A stretch of 64,000 nucleotides of DNA from Granulicella sp. WH15 (GCF_009914315.1 NZ_CP042596.1:1488001-1552000); one strand, 5' to 3'. Numbered from the stretch's first letter, positions 7,789 through 17,273 are shown. A program made the numbers and translations. Notes: a model not told the origin generated them from the letters alone.

Positions 7789-10545
7789 TTAGTTCTCGAA
7801 GAGCCAGTCCAAATTTGGCGGATGCCCATCCGAACTTGCGGTCGAGAAGTTGATGTGCGGCGTCACGTGGGTCTCTTCGGGGATGAATCCCAGGACCACG
7901 TACGCTCCCTTGCCGAGGTCGAGGTCGTTCTCCCCGGCGGGCAGGGGCTTGGTCCAGACCGTGATGGGCAGGCCCTTGGTGACCGTCACCGCGTTGGGTA
8001 GCAAGATGTTCCACTGCTCGGTTGCGGGGGAGACGTTCATGGCCTTGCGCGAGTCGGATTTGAAGAAGCCGACCAGGATCTGCGCGGGCTTGTCCAGCGT
8101 AAAGTGGATCGGCACCTCCTGCCTGGTCGAGACGCGGATGCCGGTGAGGCCGTTCAGCTCCGGAGCGACCGTGGCGATGGGCGTGGGCGCATCGGTGTAG
8201 AGCTTCGCGCCGGGGGCGATGTTGAAGATCTCACCCGCGCCGGAAGCGAGTGTGAAGCCCACCTGTGGAAGCTGCTTCGGAGCCTCGGTCGCGGCTGCGG
8301 AGCTAGGGTTGGTAAGCGACTTGAGGCGCACGTCGAAGGTGGCCAGCTCCTTCTGGTAGACCGGCAGCAGGTCTCGCCAGTGGTTCGTGGTCGGGCCGCC
8401 GCGGACGGGAATCTGGCGCTGCGAGGTCTGCATTCCGGCGGCGTTGCGGTAGGTGGTGTCGGTCAGGTCCTTCAGTTTGGCGAAGTCGTCCACGCTGGCG
8501 GCCAGCAGGGTGCGGGCCTTCTGTAGCTCGGAGGGATCGTGGTCGTAGCCGAACTTCATCACCAGGACGGCGGCCTGGGTCTTGTGGTTGTAGAAGGACA
8601 TGAGGGCAGCGATGGCGCGCATATCATTGACCACGCGCTCGTACTCGGGCTTTGCCGCCGCGCTGATGCCGGGGGCTGCGGCCTCTGCCTCGATGACCGC
8701 CTTAGCGGAGCTTTCGGCAGCCATGGCGGCGATGGCTACGGGCGTCTCGCCGTGGTGGGGCTTGTGGTTCACCTCGTTGGCGACGTACTCGTCCAGCCGC
8801 TCGCCGTCGGGGGCGTCGCCGGTCCAGAGCGTCTCGGCGGGGTTGTAGCGGGCGGCGTCGATGAGCTGCGGCATGGTCATACCGAGCGAGAGCACCTGCC
8901 GGTTGCCCTCCGTGATGCCGATGCGGGGCAGCAGCTTGGCGGCGCAGATGCCGGATAGCTCGTAGGCCGAGAGCAGGTGCTCGCCGGTGGCCAGTTGCTG
9001 GACCGTCAGCCTGGTCGGCTCGGAGCCGGTGAAGTGGTTCTGCGTGGCCAGCGTGCCTCCGCCCATCGCGGGCAGATCCGCCACTACGTGCGACTCAGGC
9101 GAGTCGGTAAATCGCTCGGCGAAGCGTTCAGCCCAGTAGCTGTGCTCCGCCCTGGGGTCGCGCTCGGGATTCCAGCCGTAGCGTGCCCAGGACTCGTACC
9201 AGATCCAGTCGCGGTCGGTCTGGTTCAGCAGAGGATCGGTCTTGTCGGCGGCGTTGGGCCAGTCCCAGTAGCGCAGCGGGTACACATGGACGCCACCGAT
9301 GCCGAGGCGGACGAAGCTGAGCGTCGTCTGGCGGATGAAGTCGGGGTTGCCCCAGCGGAAGGGTTCGAAGTTCGACATCAGGTGCATGTTGACGACGGTG
9401 GTGTTCGAGCCGGCTACGAGCTTCTCAAACCGCTGCTTGACCGGCCCGCGGATGTTGGTCCAGGTGAAGGACTCGCCGTTCCACTTCCACATGGTGTCGA
9501 GGTTGGGATACATGGCCTTGGCGGCGGGCATCACGTCCTCGATATCGGTGGCGTGGGCGCGGACGACGATGGGCGGCGGCGGCACGGGATGGCCCACGGC
9601 CTTCTCCTGCTCGGCCAGGCCGTCAAGCACGCCGGGGATGATGGCGCTGGTGATCCACTCCTTGCCGTAGTGCGGTCCCATGGCCTCGCCGAGTGTCATG
9701 AAGATGCCGACGTTGGGATACTCGCGGATGAACTCGGAGATGCAGTAACGGGTGTACTCGCGCGAGATGTCGCTGGGCGCGGAGAGGTGGAAGGGCAGGT
9801 GGTGGGCCTTGGCGAAGGTGTGCGAGAGGTGGATGTTGTAGAAGCCTTGCAGGACCCAGATGCCGCGCTTGTCGGCCTCGGCGGTGAGCCACTTGAACAT
9901 GGCGATGTTGGCGTCGAGCTGGGCGGTCGGAAGCTCCTGCGCCTCGGGGTACTTGGGCAGCTTCAGCAGCGAGGTGAAGGGGTGGCCGTTCCAGATGAAG
10001 AGCGAGTTGACGCGCTGCGCGGCCAGTTGGTCGAGGTACTTGGTCCACGCAGCCTTGTCGTAGAACCAGGGGAACTCCTCGGGCGTGTAGCGATAGTCGT
10101 ACTCGGCGTTCTCGTAGGTCAGCTCGGGCTTCTGCATCCCGATGACGGCTCCGCGCAGCTTGAGCTGGGGGTGGTCCTCGAAGTCGAGTTCAGAGGGCAG
10201 GGTGTGAGCCGCGTTGATACGGTCGATCAGCTCCTCGGCTCCATAGAGGACGCCCGAGGCGTCGAAGCCGGTGACGATGATGGTGTTGCCGATGCGGCGC
10301 AACAGGAAGGCCTCCTTGGCATCGGGCCAGAAGGCGGGGATCTGCTTGTCGTAGGGGGCCAGCAGCGGGTCCATGCGGGTGGCCATGAGGATCTGCTCGT
10401 TGCCGGGGAGCGACTTGAGGGCCGTGCGCAGGCGTTCGGCGGCGAAGCGCTCGCGCGGTGTGGGGTTCGCGGCTAGACGGAGGTGCGGGGCCGCGAGGGC
10501 CGGGGTGGCGAGCGAGAGGAAGAGCAGGGCGGTACGGATCTTCAT
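7789..10545 (-). CDS. Secreted alpha-glucuronidase-like (GH67/GH115-type) hydrolase
   Basis: 918 residues from the ATG at 10545, selected because it opens a standard signal peptide (MKIRTALLFLSLATPALA); the longer frame adds 13 residues without support. An N-terminal alpha/beta domain (residues ~20-110, ending VLYGAEELIDRI) resembles the lead domain of GH67/GH20-type enzymes. It is followed by a TIM-barrel region with LKLRGAVIGMQKPELTYENAEYD, RVNSLFIWNGHPF, a GEAMGPHYGKEW segment and WKWNGESFTW, then a helical region and a C-terminal beta domain. It probably removes uronic acids or another capped sugar from plant glycan in the periplasm. Family placement is by pattern only. It follows the DUF4038-type gene by 74 bases on the same strand, with a hairpin between. 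Confidence 0.6.
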   Translation of the reverse strand: MKIRTALLFLSLATPALAAPHLRLAANPTPRERFAAERLRTALKSLPGNEQILMATRMDPLLAPYDKQIPAFWPDAKEAFLLRRIGNTIIVTGFDASGVLYGAEELIDRINAAHTLPSELDFEDHPQLKLRGAVIGMQKPELTYENAEYDYRYTPEEFPWFYDKAAWTKYLDQLAAQRVNSLFIWNGHPFTSLLKLPKYPEAQELPTAQLDANIAMFKWLTAEADKRGIWVLQGFYNIHLSHTFAKAHHLPFHLSAPSDISREYTRYCISEFIREYPNVGIFMTLGEAMGPHYGKEWITSAIIPGVLDGLAEQEKAVGHPVPPPPIVVRAHATDIEDVMPAAKAMYPNLDTMWKWNGESFTWTNIRGPVKQRFEKLVAGSNTTVVNMHLMSNFEPFRWGNPDFIRQTTLSFVRLGIGGVHVYPLRYWDWPNAADKTDPLLNQTDRDWIWYESWARYGWNPERDPRAEHSYWAERFAERFTDSPESHVVADLPAMGGGTLATQNHFTGSEPTRLTVQQLATGEHLLSAYELSGICAAKLLPRIGITEGNRQVLSLGMTMPQLIDAARYNPAETLWTGDAPDGERLDEYVANEVNHKPHHGETPVAIAAMAAESSAKAVIEAEAAAPGISAAAKPEYERVVNDMRAIAALMSFYNHKTQAAVLVMKFGYDHDPSELQKARTLLAASVDDFAKLKDLTDTTYRNAAGMQTSQRQIPVRGGPTTNHWRDLLPVYQKELATFDVRLKSLTNPSSAAATEAPKQLPQVGFTLASGAGEIFNIAPGAKLYTDAPTPIATVAPELNGLTGIRVSTRQEVPIHFTLDKPAQILVGFFKSDSRKAMNVSPATEQWNILLPNAVTVTKGLPITVWTKPLPAGENDLDLGKGAYVVLGFIPEETHVTPHINFSTASSDGHPPNLDWLFEN

Positions 10546-10576
10546 GGGCGGCCTTTGTGTTGGGGCGGAAGCGGGC

Positions 10577-10607
10577 GGTGCCACTTCATCGGCGATGAAG
10601 TGGCACC
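10577..10607. repeat. Strong hairpin between two glycosidase genes
   Basis: GGTGCCACTTCATC at 10577-10590 pairs perfectly with 10594-10607 around a three-base loop. It lies in the 74-base gap between two same-strand genes. No U-tract follows on the minus strand, so it is more likely an interspersed palindromic element or an RNA-stabilising structure than an efficient terminator. Confidence 0.7.
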
Positions 10608-10619
10608 CGGTTCGGGGGC

Positions 10620-12245
10620 TTACAGCTCGCCCGGCTCGTTATCAGGGACGAGGGGCTGCTTGGTCGTTGCTGGCTTAGCCCCCTTCACGTCGGAGACCTT
10701 CTGGAAGAGGACGGCGCGGTAGGGCTTGCTGGGCAGCGACAGGCGTGTCTTGCCCGAGTAGGTGCCGGGGAGCGGCGTCTCGGTCATCGCGAACGGGTCG
10801 ATGAGGGTGGCCGAGAAGGTGGCCGTGGTGGGCAGCGGGAAGTCGTACCGAGCGGGGCGGTGCGTGTCCATGTAGTAGAGGATCAGTTCGTTGGGCGTGC
10901 CCGCCGAGAGGTAGTAGGCTCCCTCGTACTCGTTGAGGCCGACCTTGGTGATGCGCTCCACGAGGGCGCGCAGATAGGCGATGCGTGGGCCGGACTCGCC
11001 GCGCAGACGGCCCGCGTCGGACCAGCTCGACTCGCCTGTCTCGGAGATGAAGACCTCGCCGTGCGAGGCGTAGACGCCGCGGACGGTAGCCAGCCAGAAG
11101 CGGCGGGTCATCTCTTCGGCCGAGAGGTTGCCCCAGCGGCGATCCACGTCGCCCTCGTACTGGATCTCGTCGTGGACGATGGGCTTGCCCCAGGCCTCGC
11201 GGCGGCTGGCCGACTTCTCGAAGTCGTACGTTTGCAGACTGGCGTGGGTACACCAGGGTTTCGAGTGGTCGTAGATGACGCGGGAGTGGTGGATGGAGCG
11301 GAGGTGCGAGTAGGGGTCCTCGGCCTGGGTGATGCGGAAGAAGCGGTCCCAGTCGGACATGGTCTTGGTCTTGACCAGGTCGTACTCGTTGGCGATGGCC
11401 CACCAGACGTTCCGGTATGCGGACAGACGGGCGATGGCGTAGCGGAGGTAGAAGTCATCGGCCTCGGCTCCCATGTTCTTGAAGCCCCAGCCGTCGTAGG
11501 GGTGGAAGAGGATGCAGTCGGCCTCGATGTTGGCCTTCTGAAGCTCGAGCAGGCGCTTCTCGACCAATTGAAAGTAGGCCGGGTTGAAGCGGATGAGATC
11601 GTTGGTGCCGCCGCGTCCGTTAGAGTCGGAGCCGGTGTGGACGAAGGGCAGGATCTGTTCGCCCTTGCCGAGTGGCTTAGGCATTACGCAGACGCGGCTC
11701 TTGTTGAAGTGGACCTCCTTCATCCCGGCGAGCGAGGCGGCTGCGGCCTGGTCGGAGGTGAAGAGATAGGCATACGTCGTGGTGCCGAAGGGGAAGTAGG
11801 GCGTGCCGTCGGCGTACTGGAAGTGGTACTGGCGCGTGGTGGTGACGGGGCCGTGGTTGCCGGGCGTGGTGGGCGCGGTGCAGACGAACGCGCCGGTGTG
11901 GCCGTTCAACTCAGCCGTGGGGCTGTGGGTCTCGAAGGTCCAGTGGCCGAGGGCGTCGGGCATAAAGCGCACGCGGTAGGTGCCTTCGCCGTCGTAGAAG
12001 CCGGTGACCTGGACGGCGCGGTGCTCGAGCGTGAAGGTGGCCTTGAGGGTGATGTCCTTGAAGGGGTTGCCGGTGGTGGGGCCGGGGAAGGAGGCTTCGA
12101 AGAGGCCCCACTGCTCGATGGACTCTTCTGGCTTACTGCGGGACGGCGATTTGCTGGCGGACTTGTTGGCGGCAGAGAGCAGCGCGGGCTGAAGCGTGGC
12201 AGCTACGGAGGCAGCGCCGAAACGGATGAGATCTCTACGGAGCAT
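10620..12245 (-). CDS. Secreted DUF5060/DUF4038-type (apiosidase-like) glycoside hydrolase
   Basis: 541 residues from the ATG at 12245, chosen because it opens a twin-arginine-like signal (MLRRDLIRFGAAS, cleavage after LLSAA). An N-terminal beta domain of the DUF5060 type (WGLFEASFPGP; GTYRVRFMPDALGHW) is followed by a TIM-barrel region that starts like DUF4038 (DGTPYFPFGTTTYAYLF near residue 150). It has likely catalytic glutamates in the AIANEYD segment (near residue 290) and the VHDEIQYEGD segment (near residue 360), then a C-terminal beta domain like DUF5605. DUF4038-type barrels include GH140, whose described member removes D-apiose from rhamnogalacturonan II. Apiose release here is an inference. 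Divergent from an IclR regulator gene that may control it. Confidence 0.65.
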   Translation of the reverse strand: MLRRDLIRFGAASVAATLQPALLSAANKSASKSPSRSKPEESIEQWGLFEASFPGPTTGNPFKDITLKATFTLEHRAVQVTGFYDGEGTYRVRFMPDALGHWTFETHSPTAELNGHTGAFVCTAPTTPGNHGPVTTTRQYHFQYADGTPYFPFGTTTYAYLFTSDQAAAASLAGMKEVHFNKSRVCVMPKPLGKGEQILPFVHTGSDSNGRGGTNDLIRFNPAYFQLVEKRLLELQKANIEADCILFHPYDGWGFKNMGAEADDFYLRYAIARLSAYRNVWWAIANEYDLVKTKTMSDWDRFFRITQAEDPYSHLRSIHHSRVIYDHSKPWCTHASLQTYDFEKSASRREAWGKPIVHDEIQYEGDVDRRWGNLSAEEMTRRFWLATVRGVYASHGEVFISETGESSWSDAGRLRGESGPRIAYLRALVERITKVGLNEYEGAYYLSAGTPNELILYYMDTHRPARYDFPLPTTATFSATLIDPFAMTETPLPGTYSGKTRLSLPSKPYRAVLFQKVSDVKGAKPATTKQPLVPDNEPGEL

Positions 12246-12333
12246 GTCTGTTCTCACTCGGACGCCCAGTGAGGGAACGTCGAACTTTCCAGCCGGCGGG
12301 CCAAAGGCAGCCACGGACAGCGATCGGAAGACC

Positions 12334-12362
12334 TCTTTTCTATCAACGTGGATTGGGAGTGT
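12334..12362 (-). promoter_or_regulatory. Predicted promoter of the DUF4038-type gene
   Basis: On the minus strand, TTGACA (12362-12357) is followed after 17 bases by TAGAAA (12339-12334). The transcript would have a leader of about 80 bases before the ATG at 12245. The whole 12246-12470 gap is the divergent control region shared with the IclR gene; no convincing perfect dyad for IclR was found in it. Confidence 0.4.
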
Positions 12363-12470
12363 CAATGTGATTATGGAAATAAAGGGTAAAAACTGAAAGA
12401 ATGATTGGCACAGGTTGCGTTAGCATGGAGCTTCCAAAGGGTTTAGTACGGGTTTGGAACGAGGGAACCG

Positions 12471-13364
12471 ATGATGAAGAAAGCATCGAAGGCGCTGGCC
12501 GCAACCGCGGAGAAGTCTGTGCGGAGGAGAATCCCCAAGTGGGCGCTCCAGAGCGGTGAGGGGGCTTCGACAAACGATGGAGCCGCCGGGAACGAGCAGT
12601 ACTATCTGCGCACGATTGGCCGCGGGCTTGAGGTGCTGGACTGCTTTGACGGCAAGGTGCCGCTGTCGCTGAAGGAGATCAGCACGCGTACGGGGCTGCC
12701 GGAGACGACGCTCTTTCGCGTGCTGCTGACGCTCGAAAAGCACGCCTATGTGCAGCAGCACCGCGATGGCACTTATCAGCTCGCACCGAAGCTGATCTTC
12801 GGCTGGCTGGTGCAGGCAGCTGACAAGGTGCGAGAGATCGCGCGTCCGGAGATCGAGCGGCTGGCCAACACCTTCAACGAGACCGTCAGCGTCGCGTACC
12901 TCTACGACGACCGGATTCACGTGCTGGACTGCATCGAGACCTTCCACGAGATCCGCATGACCAACAAGATCGGCCGCGTGCTGCCGCCGCACTGCAGCGC
13001 CATGGGCAAGGTCATCACGGCCTTCCAGGATCGCGCCCTGGCCGACCGGATGCTGGAGGTGTACGGCCTCTCGCAGCGGACGGAGAAGACGATCACCGAT
13101 CGGCAGAAGCTCTTCAAGGAGTTCGAAGAGATTCGGCGGACCGGCGTCGGTTCGGACCGCGAAGAGTCGATTCGCGGCGGAATCTGCTTCGGTACCGCAT
13201 TGCGGACTGCCGGGCAGCCGGTTGTGGCGGCCATCAGCCTGTCCACGCCGACGATGCGCATGACGAAGCAGCGGGAGCGGGAGATCCAGTCCGCCCTGGT
13301 GGAGTCGGCGGCGCGCATCGTGGAGCTGTTGCAGGGAAGAACGGGAGCCTCTGGTCGGCGCTAG
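12471..13364 (+). CDS. IclR-family transcriptional regulator
   Basis: 297 residues. A basic N-terminal extension of ~40 residues precedes the IclR winged helix (TIGRGLEVLDCF, LSLKEISTRTGLPETTLFRVLLTLEKHAYV, residues ~47-95). The effector domain (~110-290) shows the family pattern: ETVSVAYLYDDRIHVLDCIE, the LPPHCSAMGKVITAF motif near residue 177 and REESIRGGICFGTALR near residue 224. IclR proteins bind small carboxylic or sugar-derived ligands and act locally as repressors or activators. It is divergent from the DUF4038-type hydrolase gene and 245 bases ahead of an Oar-like receptor, so both are plausible targets. GAGGGA sits six to eight bases ahead of the ATG. Confidence 0.9.
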   Translation: MMKKASKALAATAEKSVRRRIPKWALQSGEGASTNDGAAGNEQYYLRTIGRGLEVLDCFDGKVPLSLKEISTRTGLPETTLFRVLLTLEKHAYVQQHRDGTYQLAPKLIFGWLVQAADKVREIARPEIERLANTFNETVSVAYLYDDRIHVLDCIETFHEIRMTNKIGRVLPPHCSAMGKVITAFQDRALADRMLEVYGLSQRTEKTITDRQKLFKEFEEIRRTGVGSDREESIRGGICFGTALRTAGQPVVAAISLSTPTMRMTKQREREIQSALVESAARIVELLQGRTGASGRR

Positions 13365-13529
13365 TGCCGGGGATGGGCCGCGCCGCGTCCGGATTCGGTA
13401 GCGATACCTGAGTCCAATGGACCGGCGTTGCGGCAGGCCATGCGCCTGTTCGGAGAGCATGGGCAGAAAGTCCACCGAAAATTATCTTCATTGGGCGCAA
13501 GTTGTTGTGATTATCTTTCGATAATTCTG

Positions 13530-13559
13530 TTGACACTGGTTGGACCGCTTCTTTAGTGT
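13530..13559 (+). promoter_or_regulatory. Promoter with embedded GGT-N3-ACC dyad, receptor gene at 13610
   Basis: TTGACA at 13530-13535 and TAGTGT at 13554-13559 with an 18-base spacer. In the spacer, GGT-TGG-ACC at 13538-13546 starts eight bases after the first base of the -35 box. The same position, spacing and core (TTGAC-N3-GGT-N3-ACC) occur in the promoters at 42451 and 46509. The core resembles GntR/FadR-type operators (TGGT-N3-ACCA). Confidence 0.5.
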
Positions 13560-13609
13560 TGTTCGCTCAAAGGAAGAATGGTTTTTTACCAATGAACGGG
13601 AGTTTTCGT

Positions 13610-16600
13610 ATGAAACGTATTGCACCGCTTCTCCTGGCTCTGGCCTGCGTCTCGGCCTCGGCGCAGCAAACCCGTGCCACCCTTACGGGCCATGTAACCG
13701 ACTCCACGGGCGCGCTGGTTCCCAAGGCTCTCATCATCGTGACGAATACGAGCACGGGAGCCAAGACCACGGTCGTCTCGAACGATGCGGGAGATTACAC
13801 CGTGCCGTTTCTGGTGGCCGGACCCTACTCGGTGACCGCTACGGTAGCCGGGTTCAAAACGTACGTTCATCGGGGCCTGAACCTGCAGGTTGAGCAGACG
13901 GTGACGGAGAATATCGTGTTCTCTGTCGGCGCTGTGGACCAGACGGTGACGGTCATGGGCGATGCTCCGTTGGTGGATACAGCAACGGCTTCGACGGGCC
14001 AGGTGTTGACGGCGGAAGAGGTCCAGGACCTGCCGAGCAACGGCCGCTCTCCGCTGGGCTTTGCGCGCGATGAGTACGGCGCGGTCTCGAAGGGTAAGCA
14101 CTCGCAGGCGCAGACGCGGCCCTTCGACAACAGCGCGGCGGACGACTTCTCGCTCGGCGGCGGCAACTCGGCTTCGAACGAGATCCTGCTGAACGGCGTG
14201 CCCAATATGCAGGACTCGAGCCGCCTGGCCGGTTACAGCCCGCAGCTCGACTCGGTAGACGCCGTGCGCGTGGATGAGTTCTCCTCCGATGCCTCGACCG
14301 GCGATACCTCCGGCGGTACGGTGAACATTACCACCAAGGGCGGTACAAACGACTATCACGGCAGCATCTCGGAGTACTACGCCGGTTCACGGCCGCTGAC
14401 GGCGAAGCCATACTACACGCCAGCGGGCGTGGCAGCCTCCTCGAATCACTTCAACCAGTTCGGCGGGACGATCGGTGGCCCGATACGGATTCCGCACCTG
14501 TACAACGGACGCGATAAGCTGTTCTTCTTCTACTCGTTCGAAGGTTATATTGGTTCGCTGCCTTTGACACTGGTCACCAGCGTTCCTACTGACGCGGAGA
14601 AGATGGGCGATTTCTCGGCTCTGCTGGCGATTAGTCCGAGCTACCAGCTCTACAACCCATACGCGGTCACGGCGACCACGTCGCCGAAAGGGGGGACGAC
14701 GTTTTCACGTGCAGCGATTCCGGGCAACAAATTCTCAAATGCCGGGCTCAACATCAATACGGTTGCGGCGAACTACTTCAAGTACTTCCCGGAGCCGAAC
14801 TACAACGGCCCCTCAACAAAGGCGGACGGGACGAATAACTTCTTCTCCGACGAGCCGACTCAGAATAACTACAAGTCGAATGCAGTGAGGATCGACTACA
14901 ACATTTCGCAGTCGAACAAGATCTTCGGCGAGATTCACCGGAGTACTGCGTTGACCACCCAAGGGAATTACTTCCACAACAATGCTTCGGGTACCACCGG
15001 CGAGGTGCTGCTGTGGGGCGGTTCGTTGGACGATGTGCAGAACTTCAGCCCAACGCTGAACCTGAATACGCGGCTTGGTTTCAGCCGCAGTGTGAATACG
15101 TCTGAACCGACGAGCTTCGGAACCGACCCGACCTCGCTGGGATTCCCGGAGTATATTGGTTCGACCTCAACACTGCATGCAATCCCCCGGCTGACTTTCA
15201 CGGAGAACAATAACACCAGCCTTATTCCGAGCGTGAGCACCGCGCCCGGTAACGTGGCGTACTTCGACACGATCCAGTTCTTTGCCAGTCTGAACAAGAC
15301 GTGGGGCAAGCACACGATCAAGATCGGGCCGGATATCCGTCTCAACAAAGATTCAACGTTGTCGCCGGGCAACGCGAATGGTACATATGCCTTTTCCTCG
15401 ACGGCGAATGACTTTGTGACGTATGGTACGACGGGCAGCATACAGCCGTTTGGAAACGATTTTGCGCTGCTGGCGCTGGGGTTGCCGACGAGCGGATCGT
15501 TCGATGTGAACACCAAGTTCCAGTACAACAACTGGTATGCGGGCATGTTTATTCAGGACGACTGGAAGGTAAAGTCGAACTTTACGATCAGCCTGGGGCT
15601 GCGCGTGGAGCATGAGACGCCGATCACGGAGAGCGGTAACCGGATGACGACGGGGTGGGATCCGACGATCGTGAATATCGGATCGGTCGCCGCAGCGGCT
15701 GCCTATGCTAAATCTCCGTCGTTGTTGCCGGTGTCGCAGTTCGTACCGACGGGAGGGCTGATCTATGCAACGCCGTCGAACCGGAACGCGTATCACACGG
15801 CTGCTGCTTACCTTGGGCCTCGTGTGGGCTTTGCATACTCGCCGGACTGGAGCCACGGCAAGACGTCAATTCGGGCGGGCTTCGGTATCTTCGATAATCC
15901 CTTCAACGATTACTACAGCAGCCAGACCTACGGATACTCGCAGACAACGTCGGCGATCTTTACCCCGGATAACTACCAGTCGGTGGCGACGACACTCTCT
16001 GATCCATTCCCGACATCGAACCCCATCCAGCAGCCTGTGGGCTCATCTCTGGGAGTCAACACGAACCTGGGCAATAAGATCGTGTTCTATGCCCCGAATG
16101 TGAAGGTGGCTTACTCGGAGCGGAGCAGCTTCGATATCCAGCAGCAGTTCGGCAAGAACTGGATGTTGGATGTGGGATACATCAATAACCACCAGGTGCA
16201 TCAGTCGTACTCGAATTCGGTGAATGCTGGCAGCGGTGCAGTGCCGGTGCAGTACCTGAGCCAGTCGAGGTACTACGACCCTGTGGCGACGGCAGCTTAC
16301 TCTCCCAACGTTGCGAATCCCTACAAGGGCACGCTGACGGCTGGACCTGCGGCGACGACCTCACTGAATACATCGAGCACGATCGGTCAATCGGCGCTGC
16401 TATGGCCTAATTCGGAGTATTCGAGCGTGACAGAGCAACTGATTCCCGGCGCAAGTGCGAACTACAACGCGCTGCTGATTCGGCTGGAGAAGCGGATGGA
16501 TAATGGGCTTGAGTTCAACGTGAACTATACGTATTCGCGCAACCTGGGCGCGCAATCGCAACTCAATCCGGGTGGACCACTCTGGTATGGCGAGACCGCT

Positions 16601-17191
16601 TCGGACTTTCCGCACAGTCTGCACCTGACAGGGATTTATCAACTTCCCTTCGGCAAGGGGATGAGATTTCTGAACCAGGACTCTCGGCTGGTGGACGAGT
16701 TCGTCGGCGGATGGCAGATCTCTGCGATCTGGAGCTTCGACTCGGGTACTCCATATAGCTGGGGCAACGTGATCTATAACGGCGACTGGCACGACTTCAA
16801 GAACAACCCGCATAACCCGAATGGGCTGGCGTTCAATACGTCGGTCTTCGATACGCGGACCTGCACCAACCCTGCGGCGGCCTGCAACAATACCGTGGGT
16901 TCGGCAGGATATAACCCGAATGTGCAGCCGAATGCGTATAACAATCGTACTTTCCCGTTGATTGGGCCCCTGCGTGCGGACGTGACGAACAACTGGGACT
17001 TCTCGGCGATGAAGAACTTTCACATCTACGACCGGATCCAGATTCAGCCGCGTATAGATGCATTCAACGCATTCAACCGAGTACAGTTCGCAGCACCGAA
17101 TCTGAGTCCGACGAGTACTGCGTTCGGGCAGATCAGCGGTCAGCAGAATACGAACCGTCAACTTCAGGGTGGTGTGCATATCATCTTCTAA
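13610..17191 (+). CDS. Oar-like TonB-dependent outer-membrane receptor
   Basis: 1193 residues from the ATG at 13610, supported by GGAG nine bases upstream and by the signal peptide (MKRIAPLLLALACVSASAQ). Residues ~22-105 are a carboxypeptidase-regulatory-like domain (GHVTDSTGALVPKA, NDAGDYTVPFLVAGPYSV). A plug-like domain follows (VQDLPSNGRSPLG, NEILLNGVPNM, GDTSGGTVNITTKGGTNDYHGS), then a long beta-barrel rich in aromatic/Asn strands, ending in the typical terminal Phe (GGVHIIF). Oar-like receptors import large ligands, probably glycan fragments, using TonB energy; no SusD partner is encoded. It lies between an IclR gene and a ten-gene sugar operon read toward it. Confidence 0.9.
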   Translation: MKRIAPLLLALACVSASAQQTRATLTGHVTDSTGALVPKALIIVTNTSTGAKTTVVSNDAGDYTVPFLVAGPYSVTATVAGFKTYVHRGLNLQVEQTVTENIVFSVGAVDQTVTVMGDAPLVDTATASTGQVLTAEEVQDLPSNGRSPLGFARDEYGAVSKGKHSQAQTRPFDNSAADDFSLGGGNSASNEILLNGVPNMQDSSRLAGYSPQLDSVDAVRVDEFSSDASTGDTSGGTVNITTKGGTNDYHGSISEYYAGSRPLTAKPYYTPAGVAASSNHFNQFGGTIGGPIRIPHLYNGRDKLFFFYSFEGYIGSLPLTLVTSVPTDAEKMGDFSALLAISPSYQLYNPYAVTATTSPKGGTTFSRAAIPGNKFSNAGLNINTVAANYFKYFPEPNYNGPSTKADGTNNFFSDEPTQNNYKSNAVRIDYNISQSNKIFGEIHRSTALTTQGNYFHNNASGTTGEVLLWGGSLDDVQNFSPTLNLNTRLGFSRSVNTSEPTSFGTDPTSLGFPEYIGSTSTLHAIPRLTFTENNNTSLIPSVSTAPGNVAYFDTIQFFASLNKTWGKHTIKIGPDIRLNKDSTLSPGNANGTYAFSSTANDFVTYGTTGSIQPFGNDFALLALGLPTSGSFDVNTKFQYNNWYAGMFIQDDWKVKSNFTISLGLRVEHETPITESGNRMTTGWDPTIVNIGSVAAAAAYAKSPSLLPVSQFVPTGGLIYATPSNRNAYHTAAAYLGPRVGFAYSPDWSHGKTSIRAGFGIFDNPFNDYYSSQTYGYSQTTSAIFTPDNYQSVATTLSDPFPTSNPIQQPVGSSLGVNTNLGNKIVFYAPNVKVAYSERSSFDIQQQFGKNWMLDVGYINNHQVHQSYSNSVNAGSGAVPVQYLSQSRYYDPVATAAYSPNVANPYKGTLTAGPAATTSLNTSSTIGQSALLWPNSEYSSVTEQLIPGASANYNALLIRLEKRMDNGLEFNVNYTYSRNLGAQSQLNPGGPLWYGETASDFPHSLHLTGIYQLPFGKGMRFLNQDSRLVDEFVGGWQISAIWSFDSGTPYSWGNVIYNGDWHDFKNNPHNPNGLAFNTSVFDTRTCTNPAAACNNTVGSAGYNPNVQPNAYNNRTFPLIGPLRADVTNNWDFSAMKNFHIYDRIQIQPRIDAFNAFNRVQFAAPNLSPTSTAFGQISGQQNTNRQLQGGVHIIF

Positions 17192-17203
17192 CAGCGGTAA
17201 AGC

Positions 17204-17246
17204 AAAAACGGTGGCGGGATGCGATGTGCATCCCGCCACCGTTTTT
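17204..17246. terminator. Bidirectional intrinsic terminator
   Basis: A 19-bp perfect stem: 17204-17222 (AAAAACGGTGG...) pairs with 17228-17246 (...CCACCGTTTTT) around a five-base loop. It lies between the convergent receptor gene and the last gene of the ten-gene operon and can serve both. Confidence 0.9.
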
Positions 17247-17273
17247 CGTTTGTTACTGAAACTGTTACAAGGA

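Noticed and set aside
8977..10476. 499-codon plus-strand frame opposite the alpha-glucuronidase-like gene, and similar long frames at 10860-12272 and 21315-23165
   Set aside because: Shadows created by codon bias. No signal, motif or ribosome site; the minus-strand products are recognisable enzymes.
12406..12418. TGGCAC...GC element resembling a sigma-54 promoter ahead of the IclR gene
   Set aside because: The GG and GC elements are two bases too close for sigma-54, and no enhancer-binding protein is encoded nearby.
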